This document shows positions 1 through 9,220 of a DNA stretch of 64,000 nucleotides, piece after piece. Position 1 is the stretch's first letter, and every line of letters begins with the position of its first letter. Below the pieces are notes generated by a model that saw nothing but the letters and a program-made list of their open reading frames with translations, did not search any database and was not told where the DNA came from. A program made the position numbers and the translations under genes. Source of the DNA: Streptomyces sp. NBC_01288. Its GTDB lineage: Bacteria; Actinomycetota; Actinomycetes; Streptomycetales; Streptomycetaceae. Location of the stretch: NCBI RefSeq assembly GCF_035982055.1, contig NZ_CP108427.1, positions 2,480,001-2,544,000 of the forward strand, read 5' to 3'.

Positions 1-470
1 AACACGTGCAGCGTGCCTGCCGTGTCGACCGCCGCGGCCGGCAGCCCGGTCTGCGCGGAACGCGCGCGCTGGGCGAGGGGGTTGCCGGCCGAGCGCCACT
101 CGCTCATCGGCCGGCCGGTCTGGTACTGGATCGCGTAGACCAGGTCGACCGCGAGGGGGTCCGTGCCGTCGCCGCGCACCCGGCGGCCGAGCAGGTGGGC
201 GTAGCGGTTGCGGCCCTGGACGACGGTGAGCGAGGTGACGTTCTTGGCGGGCAGGACGTCGGGGCCGAGCCAGTCGGGGCCGCCGGGGGTGCTCTCCGTC
301 CAGCGCAGGACGGCGCCGTCCACGTGCGCGAACGCCAGGAGCCGGCCGTCGTGCCCGGGCAGCAGCCAGGGTCCGGACAGCACGGCCCGGCGCCCGTCGT
401 CCCGGGTCGGTCCCCCGCCGTCGGCCGTCGCCTGCCGTCTCTCGTTGTCACGCGCGGTAGTGGCCCGCAT
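1..470 (-). CDS. beta-propeller-like hypothetical protein, 3' part outside window
   Basis: The frame is open from an ATG at 470 (minus) through the left edge, giving at least 156 residues of the N-terminus. A possible ribosome site, AAGGAC, lies about 11 nt upstream. The residues show PLL/tachylectin-like blade motifs: HDGRLLAFAHVDGAVLRW, then NRYAHLLGRRV, then GLPAAAVDTAGTLHV. The same motifs recur in the same order in the complete gene at 2546-3565, so the two are paralogues. No signal peptide or membrane segment is visible. The function is unknown; propellers of this type usually bind ligands such as glycans rather than catalyse reactions, and that role is inferred from family resemblance only. 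The start is uncertain because the first ~25 residues are not conserved in the paralogue. Confidence 0.6.
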   Translation of the reverse strand, partial: MRATTARDNERRQATADGGGPTRDDGRRAVLSGPWLLPGHDGRLLAFAHVDGAVLRWTESTPGGPDWLGPDVLPAKNVTSLTVVQGRNRYAHLLGRRVRGDGTDPLAVDLVYAIQYQTGRPMSEWRSAGNPLAQRARSAQTGLPAAAVDTAGTLHV

Positions 471-527
471 GATCCGTCGTCGTCCTTCCCCCGCGGCCCC
501 CGTTGGCCCGCGGTCACCGCAGTCGAC

Positions 528-565
528 GACCGGTCGTGATCAAGTGCGATCAGGCACGACCGGTC
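528..565. promoter_or_regulatory. 11-bp perfect inverted repeat upstream of LCP gene
   Basis: GACCGGTCGTG (528-538) and CACGACCGGTC (555-565) are exact reverse complements with a 16-nt spacer. They sit in the 290-bp gap between the divergent propeller-like and LCP genes, just before an AT-rich stretch (575-610) that probably holds a promoter. They could be an operator or a hairpin. No known regulator is recognised. Confidence 0.45.
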
Positions 566-759
566 AAAGCGGCAGCTGCATACTATTTGTTGGGTTTGTG
601 TTTACAACCGCATCACATTCCATGCATGATCAGCAGATCCTCTGCCTATAGTGCGGAAACGTTCAGGCAGCACACGGACCGGCCTCACCCCCCACCCGAG
701 TCCTCACGCCACAGCACCGCCCCGTCTCCGGGGCACGACCCACGAGGACTCGAAGCAGG

Positions 760-1869
760 ATGAGCCATGTCTCGACGCCCCAGCACAGTGACTCCGACAC
801 GCCCTCGCGGCGCGGCGGCGGGCGAGGACGCAAGCGCGGACGCACCGGCAAGCGCCGCACCGGCCGCTGGATCCTGCTCTCGCTGGCCGTCCTGGTCCTC
901 GCCGGAGCCGGTACCGCGTACTGGCTCTACAGCGGGATCGACGGCAACATCAAGGGCGTCGACATCGACAAGGCGATCGGCGACGACCGGCCGGAGAAGC
1001 TGCCCACCTCGGGGCAGAACATCCTGATCCTGGGCTCCGACTCACGCGCCGGCGCCAACGCGAAGCTGAACACCGGCAAGGTCTCCGGCGCCCGTTCGGA
1101 CACCGCGCTGGTGATGCACATACCCGAGGGCCGCAAGAAGGCCGTCGCGATCAGCATCCCGCGCGACACCCTGGTGACCCGCCCGGAGTGCACCACGTCG
1201 AACGGCTCCTCGGTCGCGTCGGCGAAGCGCGTGATGTTCAACTCCATCTACTCCCAGGTCGGTCCGGCCTGCGTCGTGAAGACCGTGGAGCAGATGTCCG
1301 GGACCCGCATGGACCACTACGTCGAGGTCGACTTCGCCGGCTTCAAGGACCTGGTGGACGCGATAGGCGGCGTGACCGTCACCGTCGACGAGGACATCCA
1401 CGACACCTCCAGCGGCCTCGACCTGACCAAGGGCACCCACCGGCTGAACGGCACCCAGTCCCTGGAGTTCGTCCGCACCCGGCACGGCATCGGCGACGGC
1501 AGCGACCTCGGCCGCATCGGCCTCCAGCAGAAGTTCATGCTGGCCCTGCTCACCGAGATCCAGAAGCAGGACCTGCTGGGCAGCCCCGTCAAGGCGTACA
1601 AGATCGCCGACCAGCTGACCGCCGCGCTCACCACCGACTCCGAACTCGCCTCGCTCACCAAGCTCGCCGAGTTCGGCCGCAGCCTGAACGGCGTCAACCC
1701 GTCCACCATGGAGACGATCATGCTCCCGGTGGCCTACGACAAGGTCGACCCGAACCGCGTGGTCGCGGCGGAACCCCAGGCGACGACGCTGTGGAAGGCG
1801 CTCCGCACCGACTCGACGATCCCCGAGTCGGCGAAGAAGTCACCGGCCACGGGCGGGACTTCGTCCTGA
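760..1869 (+). CDS. LytR-CpsA-Psr (LCP) family cell-envelope ligase
   Basis: This is a 369-residue LCP protein. LCP enzymes transfer polyprenyl-phosphate-linked glycopolymers (teichoic acids, teichuronic acids, capsule) onto peptidoglycan outside the cytoplasmic membrane. The sequence has a basic cytosolic N-terminus (about 1-35), a single membrane segment (about 36-56, WILLSLAVLVLAGAGTAYWLY) and an extracellular LCP domain (about 85-330). Family landmarks are NILILGSDSR, SDTALVMHI, the active-site arginine region ISIPRDTLV, and VRTRHGIGDGSDLGRIGLQQKF. The Ser/Thr-rich C-terminus is short, without the LytR_C extension. The ATG at 760 follows GAGGA at about 13 nt. It is transcribed alone; its target polymer cannot be told from sequence. 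Confidence 0.93.
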   Translation: MSHVSTPQHSDSDTPSRRGGGRGRKRGRTGKRRTGRWILLSLAVLVLAGAGTAYWLYSGIDGNIKGVDIDKAIGDDRPEKLPTSGQNILILGSDSRAGANAKLNTGKVSGARSDTALVMHIPEGRKKAVAISIPRDTLVTRPECTTSNGSSVASAKRVMFNSIYSQVGPACVVKTVEQMSGTRMDHYVEVDFAGFKDLVDAIGGVTVTVDEDIHDTSSGLDLTKGTHRLNGTQSLEFVRTRHGIGDGSDLGRIGLQQKFMLALLTEIQKQDLLGSPVKAYKIADQLTAALTTDSELASLTKLAEFGRSLNGVNPSTMETIMLPVAYDKVDPNRVVAAEPQATTLWKALRTDSTIPESAKKSPATGGTSS

Positions 1870-1941
1870 CGGGGCGGCACGACCAGGTGGAACCGGGAAC
1901 ATCGCGAGGGGGCAACTGCTGGCTGCCACAAGCCGGTTGGC

Positions 1942-2523
1942 ATGACTCGGCACCGGACTCGCGCTCTGCGCGGCCCTGTTGCCGCCGAGCGGCAGCGCGT
2001 ACGCCGACCAGGTCGACCCGGCCACGGCACCCGGCGTGCGCTCGATCACGTACAACGTGTGCGGTGGCCACGAGGGGTGCCGGAGGGGTCTGGACACCGC
2101 GGCCCGGACCGGTCTGACGGTGGACCAGATCACCGCGTGGGACGCGGACGCCGTACTGCTCCAGGAGTTGTGCGTCGGCCAGTGGGTGGCACTGGCCGAC
2201 GCACTGCCCGGCTACAGCGCGGTGCGGACCGGCACCACCGCCCCGGGTGACGCGAACGGCGACGGCACCCCGGACCTCTGGACCCGCGACCGGACCACCG
2301 GCACGCTGCGGCTGCACCCGAGCACCGGCACCGGCGCTCTCGGCACACGCGTCGCGATGGCGGACTGCACCTGGACGGCGACGACCGCCCCGCCCTCCGC
2401 ACCACGACCGACGCCGGCACGGCGAGCGCCCTGGCCCTCCACCCCGGCACGGCCGCGGGCGGCCTCGGCGATCCGGTGACGGTGGGCACGGGCGGGTGGC
2501 AGTGGACGCCGCGCATGGGCTGA
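1942..2523 (+). pseudogene. decayed secreted endonuclease/exonuclease/phosphatase plus FG-GAP protein
   Basis: Remnants of one secreted protein lie in different frames. From the ATG at 1942 comes MTRHRT, and one frame change near 1955 would continue into a plausible signal peptide, GLALCAALLPPSGSAYA. This is followed by an EEP-nuclease start (ITYNVCGGHEGC ... WDADAVLLQEL). The EEP core is then missing: the sequence jumps to an FG-GAP/VCBS-like repeat (DANGDGTPDLWTRDRTTGTLRL). A second frame change near 2370 is needed to reach the matching C-terminal repeat ending GTGGWQWTPRMG and TGA at 2521. Two frame shifts plus an internal deletion argue for a pseudogene rather than a small functional gene. 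Confidence 0.7.
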
Positions 2524-2545
2524 GCGGTGTGCAAGGACCAGTCGG

Positions 2546-3565
2546 TCAGACCTCCCGCCACGCCTCCAACGCCAGCCCCGCCTCCTCCTTCCGCCGCGTG
2601 ACGAGCAGTTGACCGGTGGACGGCGACACCGTCGCCGCGGCCACCCGCTCGTCCTCGTCCAGCGTCAGCGAGACCTCGGCGTCCGCCGGGAGTTGGGGCC
2701 CCGACTCGGTCCACCAGGCGCCCGCGGACTCCTGTTCCGTGGGATACGCGGCGAAGGCGACCCGGCCGCTCGCCGAGCGCTGGGCGAGCAACGTGCAGTC
2801 ATAGCCGTCGAGTTCGCAGCGGACCGCGGAGACCGGCCCGGGGCCCGCCGAGGGGAGGAGGGCGATGGGCTTGGTGCCGGGGCGCCAGACGCAGAGGTCG
2901 CCGGAGTCGTCCGTGTAGAAGAGGGTGGTGCTCGACGGGGAGGTGGGGAGGGCTCGGAGTGTGCCGGGGCGGATCGTGGCCTCCATCGCCTCCTCCAGCA
3001 CCGGTTGCTCGCCCGGCTCCGGCTGGCGCCAGTGCAGGATCGCGCCCGGTACCGCCGCGTACAGCTCGACCGTGCCCGACTCCCCCGTCACCGCCGCCAG
3101 GTCCTCGTGGACGTCGCTCCCCTTGAGGTCGCGCCACGGTTCCCAGCCGCCCTTCTCCCGTTGGGCCAGCAGGCTGACACCGGTCCCCGCGTTGCGCACG
3201 AAGACATGGGCCCGGCCCTCCGCGTCGACCGCGATCGCCGGTACACCGGTGCGGTCGCCCTTCTTGTCCGGGTGGCCGACCGGGCTCCAGTCGAGGGCCG
3301 CGAGGCGGGGCCGGAAGTGTGTGGAGTGGACCAGTCCGGACTCGTCGGCCCGCGTGGGGCGCCAGGACACGAGGTGGGCGTAGCCGTCCGCGCCCTGTCC
3401 GATACCGAGCAGCCCCGGGTGCAGCTTCTGGTCGCCGCCGACCTTGCGCGGGGCGCTCCAGAGGCCGCCGGGGCCGCGTTCCGCCCGGCACAGGACGGCG
3501 TCGCCCGAGGGCAGATACACACTGAGCCGGCCGTCGCGGCCGCGTATGAGCCAGTCGCCGTTCAC
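2546..3565 (-). CDS. beta-propeller-like hypothetical protein
   Basis: The product is 339 residues from a GTG start, with no signal peptide and no membrane segment. It has recurring ~45-50 residue blades with a PLL/fucolectin-like signature, clearest around residues 105-145 (GVPAIAVDAEGRAHVFVRNAG ... LLAQREKGGWEPW), and further partial blades (GADGYAHLVSW, TLFYTDDSGDLCVWRPG, CTLLAQRSASGRVAFAAYP). The family fold is a five- to seven-bladed propeller used for binding. No catalytic motif is seen. It is a paralogue of the truncated gene at 1-470, and the two flank the LCP gene and the pseudogene. It is divergent from the NYN gene with about 68 bp between. Confidence 0.75.
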   Translation of the reverse strand: MNGDWLIRGRDGRLSVYLPSGDAVLCRAERGPGGLWSAPRKVGGDQKLHPGLLGIGQGADGYAHLVSWRPTRADESGLVHSTHFRPRLAALDWSPVGHPDKKGDRTGVPAIAVDAEGRAHVFVRNAGTGVSLLAQREKGGWEPWRDLKGSDVHEDLAAVTGESGTVELYAAVPGAILHWRQPEPGEQPVLEEAMEATIRPGTLRALPTSPSSTTLFYTDDSGDLCVWRPGTKPIALLPSAGPGPVSAVRCELDGYDCTLLAQRSASGRVAFAAYPTEQESAGAWWTESGPQLPADAEVSLTLDEDERVAAATVSPSTGQLLVTRRKEEAGLALEAWREV

Positions 3566-3633
3566 CGGTTCACTGTAAGTGGGGCGGGTACTTCCGCGCG
3601 GGGCACCCCCCGCCCACGTGCGACCCTTGCCCC

Positions 3634-4005
3634 ATGGACGAGGACACTCCCCTGCTCGTGATCGTCGACGGCGCCAACGTCGTCGGGTCGGTGCCCGACG
3701 GCTGGTGGCGCGACCGCAAGGGTGCCGCCGAGCGCCTCCGCGACCGGCTCGCGAGCGACGGTCTGCCGGGCCGCACGGACCCCGTGGAACTCGTCCTCGT
3801 CGTGGAGGGCGCGGCCCGTGGCGTGGCGTCCGTTCCGGGCGTACGGGTGGACTCGGCCCCCGGCAGCGGCGACGACCGCATGGTCGAACTCGTCGCCGAG
3901 GCCGCCGGCCGGCCCTGTCTTGTGGTCACCGCGGACCGTGAACTCCGGCGCAGGGTCACGGAGTTGGGCGCGGAGGTCACCGGCCCGCGCAGCGTACGGG
4001 GCTGA
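3634..4005 (+). CDS. NYN/PIN-like domain protein (putative ribonuclease)
   Basis: This is a 123-residue single-domain protein. The N-terminal strand LLVIVDGANVVGS carries the first conserved acidic residue of the NYN/PIN fold; GSGDDRMVELVAE and the C-terminal VVTADRELRRRVTELGAEV carry the other acidic positions. The family is metal-dependent RNase-like; several actinobacterial members are labelled 'NTP pyrophosphohydrolase' in databases, probably wrongly. There is no obvious Shine-Dalgarno before the ATG, so the mRNA may have a very short leader. The gene ends 29 nt before a strong hairpin shared with the convergent permease gene. Confidence 0.75.
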   Translation: MDEDTPLLVIVDGANVVGSVPDGWWRDRKGAAERLRDRLASDGLPGRTDPVELVLVVEGAARGVASVPGVRVDSAPGSGDDRMVELVAEAAGRPCLVVTADRELRRRVTELGAEVTGPRSVRG

Positions 4006-4033
4006 CCCGCACCGGCTGACACACACGCGACAC

Positions 4034-4074
4034 GGCCCCGCAAGTCCCCTCCACCGAGCGGGACTTACGGGGCC
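4034..4074. terminator. bidirectional hairpin terminator
   Basis: A 15-bp stem, GGCCCCGCAAGTCCC (4034-4048) against GGGACTTACGGGGCC (4060-4074), has one mismatch and an 11-nt loop. It sits between the convergent NYN and permease genes. There is no T-tract, which is common in Streptomyces terminators. Confidence 0.8.
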
Positions 4075-4104
4075 GGACAACCAACTGGGTCGATCGCGAA
4101 GGAA

Positions 4105-5628
4105 CTACGAGGCGTTTCCGCTCGGCGGTGTCGCCGACTCCCTCGCCTCAGCCGCCTGTTGCAGGCCCAGGCGGCTGTGCGTGCGGCCGTAGAAGAAGTA
4201 CACGGCGAAGCCGATCGCCATCCAGATGGCGAAGCGGAGCCAGGTCTCGGCGGGGAGGTTGAGCATCAGCCAGAAGGAGGCCAGGACCGAGACGATCGGG
4301 AGGGCCGGGACCAGGGGGGTGCGGAAGGAGCGGGGCAGGTCCGGGCGCTTGTTCCTGAGGATTACCACGCCGATCGCGACCACGATGAACGCGAACAGCG
4401 TGCCGATGTTGACCAGTTCGGCGAGTTCGCTGAGGCTCGTGAAGCCCGAGACGATCGCGATGATCACGCCGAGGAGGATGGTCGGGCGGTACGGGGTGCG
4501 GAAGCGCGGGTGGACGTGGGAGAAGAAGCGCGGCAGCAGCCCGTCCCGGCTCATCGCGAAGAACACGCGGGCCTGGCCCAGCAGCAGGATCATGCACACC
4601 GTCGTCAGACCGATCGCGGCGCCGAAGCTGATCAGGCCCGCGAACCACGGGTGTCCGGTGGCCTTGAACGCGTCGGCGAGCGGTGCGTCGATCGACAGCG
4701 AGCTGTACTTCTGCATGCCGGTCACGACGATCGCGACGGCGACGTACAGCGTCGTGCAGATGACCAGCGAGCCGAGGATGCCGCGCGGCACGTCCCGCTT
4801 CGGGTTGCGGGTCTCCTCGGCGGCGGTGGCGACGACGTCGAAGCCGATGAACGCGAAGAAGACCACGGAGGCGGCGGTGAAGATGCCCATGACGCCGAAG
4901 TTGGAGGGCGCCCAGCCGAACATCAGCTGGATGAGGGGGGCTTTGAGGTTGCCGCCCGCCTCCACGGCCTGCGACTTGGGGATGAACGGCTTGTAGTTGT
5001 CACCCTTGATGAAGAAGGCGCCGGCGACGATCACCACGAGGACGACGGCGACCTTGATGGCGACGACGACCGAGGTGACCCGCGCGGAGAGCTTCATGCC
5101 GAGCACGAGGATCGCGGTGAGGACGAGGACGAGCGCGGCGGCGAGGATGTCGAAGCCGAAGCCGTGGGCGCCGTCCCGGCCGCTGAGCGCCTCGGGCAGA
5201 TGCCAGCCCGCGTTGTCCAGCAGCGAGTGGATGTAGCCGGACCAGCCGACGGCCACCACCGCCGTACCGAGGGCGAGTTCGAGGACCAGGTCCCAGCCGA
5301 TGATCCAGGCGGGGAACTCGCCGAGCGAGGCGTACGAGAAGGTGTACGCGGAGCCCGCGACCGGGACCGTGGACGCGAACTCGGCGTAGCAGAGCGCCGC
5401 GAGGGCACAGACGACGCCGGCCACGACGAAGGACAGGGCGACCGCGGGACCGGCGGTGTTCTTGGCGGCCGTGCCGGTGAGGACGAAGATGCCGGTGCCG
5501 ATGACGACGCCGACGCCGAACACGGTCAGATCCAGGGCCGAGAGGGATTTTCTGAGCGCGTGCTCGGGTTCCTCGGTGTCCTGGATGGACTGTTCGACCC
5601 TCTTCGTCCGGAAGAGTGTGCTGCTCAC
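4105..5628 (-). CDS. APC-superfamily amino-acid permease (cationic amino-acid transporter type)
   Basis: The product is 507 residues from the GTG at 5628, which has GGGAGGT about 6 nt upstream; the longer frame to 5730 has no such site. It is a polytopic membrane protein with about 12 hydrophobic segments. The first carries the APC substrate-binding signature GVGVVIGTGIFVLTG; later landmarks are GSAYTFSYASLGEFPAWIIGWDLVLE and FAFIGFDVVATAAEETRNPKRDVPRGI, typical of the CAT/YfnA branch. It probably imports amino acids by proton or cation symport; the substrate is not predictable. It is transcribed alone, with its own terminator shared with the convergent NYN gene. Confidence 0.9.
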   Translation of the reverse strand: MSSTLFRTKRVEQSIQDTEEPEHALRKSLSALDLTVFGVGVVIGTGIFVLTGTAAKNTAGPAVALSFVVAGVVCALAALCYAEFASTVPVAGSAYTFSYASLGEFPAWIIGWDLVLELALGTAVVAVGWSGYIHSLLDNAGWHLPEALSGRDGAHGFGFDILAAALVLVLTAILVLGMKLSARVTSVVVAIKVAVVLVVIVAGAFFIKGDNYKPFIPKSQAVEAGGNLKAPLIQLMFGWAPSNFGVMGIFTAASVVFFAFIGFDVVATAAEETRNPKRDVPRGILGSLVICTTLYVAVAIVVTGMQKYSSLSIDAPLADAFKATGHPWFAGLISFGAAIGLTTVCMILLLGQARVFFAMSRDGLLPRFFSHVHPRFRTPYRPTILLGVIIAIVSGFTSLSELAELVNIGTLFAFIVVAIGVVILRNKRPDLPRSFRTPLVPALPIVSVLASFWLMLNLPAETWLRFAIWMAIGFAVYFFYGRTHSRLGLQQAAEARESATPPSGNAS

Positions 5629-5710
5629 GGGTGTACCTCCCACGCTTGGCGTCCTCGACATGATCGAGAGGGGGCGTTGTGCGTATGCCCCGACGCGGGC
5701 GGGTTCACGC

Positions 5711-5758
5711 GAACGGACCGCTTTCACCACTGCGAAGAGTGGAAAAAGCGGCCCGTTC
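5711..5758 (-). terminator. hairpin terminator after dxs
   Basis: A 15-bp stem with about two non-pairing positions (5711-5725 against 5743-5758, GAACGGACCGCTTT / AAAGCGGCCCGTTC) contains a nested CCACT/AGTGG stem (5727-5731, 5738-5742). It lies between the dxs stop and the permease start, as expected for the end of the dxs transcript. Confidence 0.75.
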
Positions 5759-5776
5759 AGCGGTGCCGGCCGTGCC

Positions 5777-7705
5777 TCAGTCGCGCGCGGACTCCACCGA
5801 GTCGACCTCTGCCGTGGGGCGTTCGAAGCGGCCGTCCAGCTTCGAGACCAGGCCGGTGACCTGGCGGGCGATGTCGGGAGCGGTGAGGCCGATCTCCGTC
5901 ATCACCTCGGCGCGGGAGGCATGGTCGAGGAAGCGCGGCGGAATGCCGAAATCGCGCAGCGGAACGTCCACACCCGCGTCGCGCAACGCCTGCGCGATCG
6001 ACGAACCGACGCCGCCGACACGGGAGTTGTCCTCGACGGTGACGACCACCCGGTGCTGCTCGGCGAGCGGGGCCATGGCCTCGTCGACGGGCTTGACCCA
6101 GCGCGGGTCTACGACGGTCGTGGTGATGCCCTGCTTGTCGAGGAGGGCGGCGATCTCCAGGCACATCGGCGCGAGGGCGCCGACCGAGACCAGCAGGACG
6201 TCCGGTGCGTCGGTGCCGGGCGCGCGCAGCACGTCCATGCCGCCGATGCGGCCCACGGCGGGTACGGCCGGTCCGACCGCGCCCTTGGAGAAGCGGACCA
6301 CGGTCGGCGCGTCCTCGACCTGGACGGCCTCGCGCAGCTGGGCGCGGACCTGGTCGGCGTCGCGCGGTGCGGCGAGCCGCAGGCCCGGGACGACCTGGAG
6401 GATCGACATGTCCCACATGCCGTTGTGGGAGGCGCCGTCGGTGCCGGTGACGCCGGCCCGGTCCAGGACGAAGGTCACCCCGCACTTGTGCAGCGCCACG
6501 TCCATCAGCACCTGGTCGAAGGCGCGGTTGAGGAAGGTGGCGTAGACGGCGAAGACGGGGTGCAGTCCGCCGGTGGCGAGGCCGGCCGCGGAGACGGCGG
6601 CGTGCTGCTCGGCGATGCCGACGTCGTAGATGCGGTTCGGGAAGGCGTCGGCGAACTTCTTCAGGCCGACGGGCTGGAGCATCGCGGCGGTGATCGCGAC
6701 GATGTCCTCGCGCTCCTGGCCAAGCGCGACCATCTCGTCGCCGAAGACGGAGGTCCAGTCGGCGCCGGAGGCCTTGATGGGCAGGCCGGTGTCGGGGTGG
6801 ATGGGGCCGATGCCGTGGAAGCGGTCGGCCTCGTCCTGGAGGGCGGGCTGGTAGCCGCGGCCCTTCTCGGTGAGGCAGTGCACGATGACCGGTCCGCCGA
6901 AGCGCTTGGCGCGGGCGAGCGCGGACTCCAGGGCGTCGATGTCGTGGCCGTCGATCGGGCCGACGTACTTCAGACCGAGGTCCTCGAACATGCCCTGCGG
7001 GGCGATGAAGTCCTTCAGGCCCTTCTTCGCGCCGTGCAGCGTCTCGTAGAGGGGCTTGCCGACGACCGGAGTGCGCTCCAGGAGGTCCTTGCCGCGGGCC
7101 AGGAAGCGCTCGTAGCCGTCGGTGGTCCGCAGGGTCGCCAGGTGGTTCGCGAGGCCGCCGATGGTCGGTGCGTAGGAGCGCTCGTTGTCGTTGACGACGA
7201 TGACGAGCGGGCGGTCCTTGGCGTCGGCGATGTTGTTCAGCGCCTCCCAGGCCATACCGCCGGTCAGCGCGCCGTCACCGATCACCGCGACCACGTGGTC
7301 GTCGCGTTTGAGGACCTGGTTGGCCTTGGCGAGGCCGTCGGCCCAGCCGAGGACCGTCGAGGCGTGCGAGTTCTCGATGACGTCGTGCTCGGACTCGGCC
7401 TGCGAGGGGTAGCCGGACAGGCCGCCCTTCATCTTCAGCCTGGAGAAGTCCTGGCGGCCGGTGAGCAGCTTGTGGACGTAGGACTGGTGGCCGGTGTCGA
7501 ACAGCACCCGGTCCTTCGGCGACTCGAAGACGCGGTGCAGGGCGATGGTCAGCTCGACCACACCGAGGTTCGGGCCGAGGTGGCCGCCGGTCTTGGAGAC
7601 GGCGTCGACGAGGAAGGTCCGGATCTCCCCGGCCAGCTGGTCCAGCTGCTCCAGGCTGAGCCGGTCCAGATCGCGCGGTCCCCTGATGCGGGTCAGCAGC
7701 GGCAC
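5777..7705 (-). CDS. dxs: 1-deoxy-D-xylulose-5-phosphate synthase
   Basis: Dxs condenses pyruvate and glyceraldehyde-3-phosphate to DXP, the thiamine-diphosphate-dependent first step of the MEP isoprenoid pathway. It is cytosolic. The 642-residue length is normal for the family. Visible motifs are [21 protein letters not shown], the ThDP motif starting [16 protein letters not shown], the pyrimidine-domain glutamate in [16 protein letters not shown], and [18 protein letters not shown]. The GTG at 7705 is preceded by AAGGAGG about 8 nt away; the 40 extra upstream codons in the open frame have no ribosome site and are unlike Dxs. It has its own downstream terminator. It probably supplies precursors for menaquinone, carotenoids and hopanoids. 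Confidence 0.97.
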   Translation of the reverse strand: MPLLTRIRGPRDLDRLSLEQLDQLAGEIRTFLVDAVSKTGGHLGPNLGVVELTIALHRVFESPKDRVLFDTGHQSYVHKLLTGRQDFSRLKMKGGLSGYPSQAESEHDVIENSHASTVLGWADGLAKANQVLKRDDHVVAVIGDGALTGGMAWEALNNIADAKDRPLVIVVNDNERSYAPTIGGLANHLATLRTTDGYERFLARGKDLLERTPVVGKPLYETLHGAKKGLKDFIAPQGMFEDLGLKYVGPIDGHDIDALESALARAKRFGGPVIVHCLTEKGRGYQPALQDEADRFHGIGPIHPDTGLPIKASGADWTSVFGDEMVALGQEREDIVAITAAMLQPVGLKKFADAFPNRIYDVGIAEQHAAVSAAGLATGGLHPVFAVYATFLNRAFDQVLMDVALHKCGVTFVLDRAGVTGTDGASHNGMWDMSILQVVPGLRLAAPRDADQVRAQLREAVQVEDAPTVVRFSKGAVGPAVPAVGRIGGMDVLRAPGTDAPDVLLVSVGALAPMCLEIAALLDKQGITTTVVDPRWVKPVDEAMAPLAEQHRVVVTVEDNSRVGGVGSSIAQALRDAGVDVPLRDFGIPPRFLDHASRAEVMTEIGLTAPDIARQVTGLVSKLDGRFERPTAEVDSVESARD

Positions 7706-7847
7706 CCGTGCCTCCTTGCGAGTAGAGCTGATCGAGCTGTTGCCGGGCTTGTCGAGTCTAATGTTCCGCCTTTGCGGACGGCGCCCGGGCTCTGCGTCAT
7801 ACGTCACGCGATCGGCTGTACCCAAGAACAGCCTTTCCTACGACATG

Positions 7848-7883
7848 ACTGTGCCCGGTATCGCGTTCGATACCGGGCACAGT
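7848..7883 (-). terminator. perfect 16-bp hairpin terminator after xylH
   Basis: ACTGTGCCCGGTATCG (7848-7863) and CGATACCGGGCACAGT (7868-7883) form an exact 16-bp stem with a 4-nt loop, 17 nt beyond the xylH stop. It separates the sugar-transporter transcript from dxs. Confidence 0.9.
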
Positions 7884-7900
7884 CTGTGTGAAGGGGCAGG

Positions 7901-9220
7901 TCAGCCGCGACCCGAGGCCTTCTGGCTCTTGCGGGACACCGAGTCGATGACGACCGCGCCGAGCAGGACGCCACCCGTGATCATGTACTGGATCGACGTG
8001 TTCATGTTGAGCAGGTCGAGACCGGTCTGGATCGACTGGATGACGAGCATGCCCAGCAGGGCGGACCAGACGGTGCCGCGACCGCCGAAGAGGCTCGTAC
8101 CGCCGATGACCGCGGCCGCGATGGCCAGCATCAGGGTGTTGCCGCCACCGGCGTTGAGCGTGGCGCTCTGGGTCTGACCGGCGAAGAACATACCGCCGAC
8201 CGCCGCGAAGCCGCCGGAGATGGCGAACACGGTGATCCGGATCATGGACACGTTGATACCGGCACGGCGCGCGGCCTCGATGCCGCCGCCGACCGCGAAG
8301 ACCTTACGGCCGTACGGGGTACGACGGAGCACGAAGTCCACGATCACCAGGGACGCGAGGAAGATCACCAGCGAGTTGGAGACACCCGCCGAGGAGTTCA
8401 GCACGTACGCGGTGACGAACGCGGCCACGGCGAGCAGACCGACCCGCAGCGCGATCTCGCTGGTGGGCCGGAACGGCACCCCGGCGGCCTTGCGGCGGCG
8501 CTGCTCGACGAGCGAGCCGTAGAGCAGGGACGCGACGCCGAGGGCGGCCAGGATGTAGGCGCCCGCGATCGACTGGTCCATGAAGAAGGAGCCCTGGCCG
8601 AGCAGGTGCACCGGACCCTCGTCCGGGATGTTGATGGTGCCGCTCGAACCGAGCAGCCACAGCATCAGACCGTTCCAGCCGAGGAAGCCGGCCAGGGTGA
8701 CGACGAACGCCGGTACGCCGATCCTCGCGAAGAAGAAGCCGTGCAGCGCGCCGATGCCGATACCCGTGATGATCGTCAGGACCAGCGCCAGCCAGCCGTT
8801 CATCCCGTGGTTGACCACGAAGACGGCGAACAGGGTGGAGGCCAGACCGCTGACCGAGCCGACGGACAGGTCGATCTCGCCGAGCAGCAGCACGAAGACC
8901 AGGCCGATGGCGAGCATGCCGGTCGCCGACAGGTAGTAGCTGATGTTGGACAGGTTGTCCGCGCTCAGGAACCGGCTGTTCTGCGACTGGAAGATGATGC
9001 CGATGACGATCAGGCCGGCGACGACCGGCAGCGAGCCGAGCTCACCGCCCTTGACCTTGCGCTTGAACTCGGTGATGTAGCCCTTGTAGCCCTCTTCGCG
9101 GACCAGCAGACGCGGGTCGACGACGGTGGCGGACGCGGCCGCCGCCGTGGGGTCCTCCGCGGACGCGGCGTTGGCCGTGGCCACCGCGTCCTTCTTCACG
9201 GTGTCTGACGTGTCGCTCAC
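7901..9220 (-). CDS. xylH: xylose-type sugar ABC transporter permease
   Basis: A 439-residue membrane subunit of a CUT2-type (ribose/xylose/galactose) importer. The ~60-residue Ala-rich cytosolic N-terminus precedes about 10-12 hydrophobic segments. The family signature LLLGEIDLSVGSVSGLAS and the coupling-helix region GRKVFAVGGGIEAARRAGINV, which contacts the ATPase, are present. The start ATG overlaps the xylG stop by 4 nt (ATGA), so the two are translationally coupled. It is the last gene of xylF-xylG-xylH, directly followed by a perfect hairpin. The symbol rests on family and on the conserved neighbourhood (ROK regulator upstream, dxs downstream). Xylose as substrate is likely but not proven by sequence. 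Confidence 0.9.
   Translation of the reverse strand: MSDTSDTVKKDAVATANAASAEDPTAAAASATVVDPRLLVREEGYKGYITEFKRKVKGGELGSLPVVAGLIVIGIIFQSQNSRFLSADNLSNISYYLSATGMLAIGLVFVLLLGEIDLSVGSVSGLASTLFAVFVVNHGMNGWLALVLTIITGIGIGALHGFFFARIGVPAFVVTLAGFLGWNGLMLWLLGSSGTINIPDEGPVHLLGQGSFFMDQSIAGAYILAALGVASLLYGSLVEQRRRKAAGVPFRPTSEIALRVGLLAVAAFVTAYVLNSSAGVSNSLVIFLASLVIVDFVLRRTPYGRKVFAVGGGIEAARRAGINVSMIRITVFAISGGFAAVGGMFFAGQTQSATLNAGGGNTLMLAIAAAVIGGTSLFGGRGTVWSALLGMLVIQSIQTGLDLLNMNTSIQYMITGGVLLGAVVIDSVSRKSQKASGRG

Noticed and set aside
1188-2117. 309-codon plus-strand frame spanning the LCP gene end
   Set aside because: It overlaps the LCP frame, is extremely Arg/His-rich and matches nothing.
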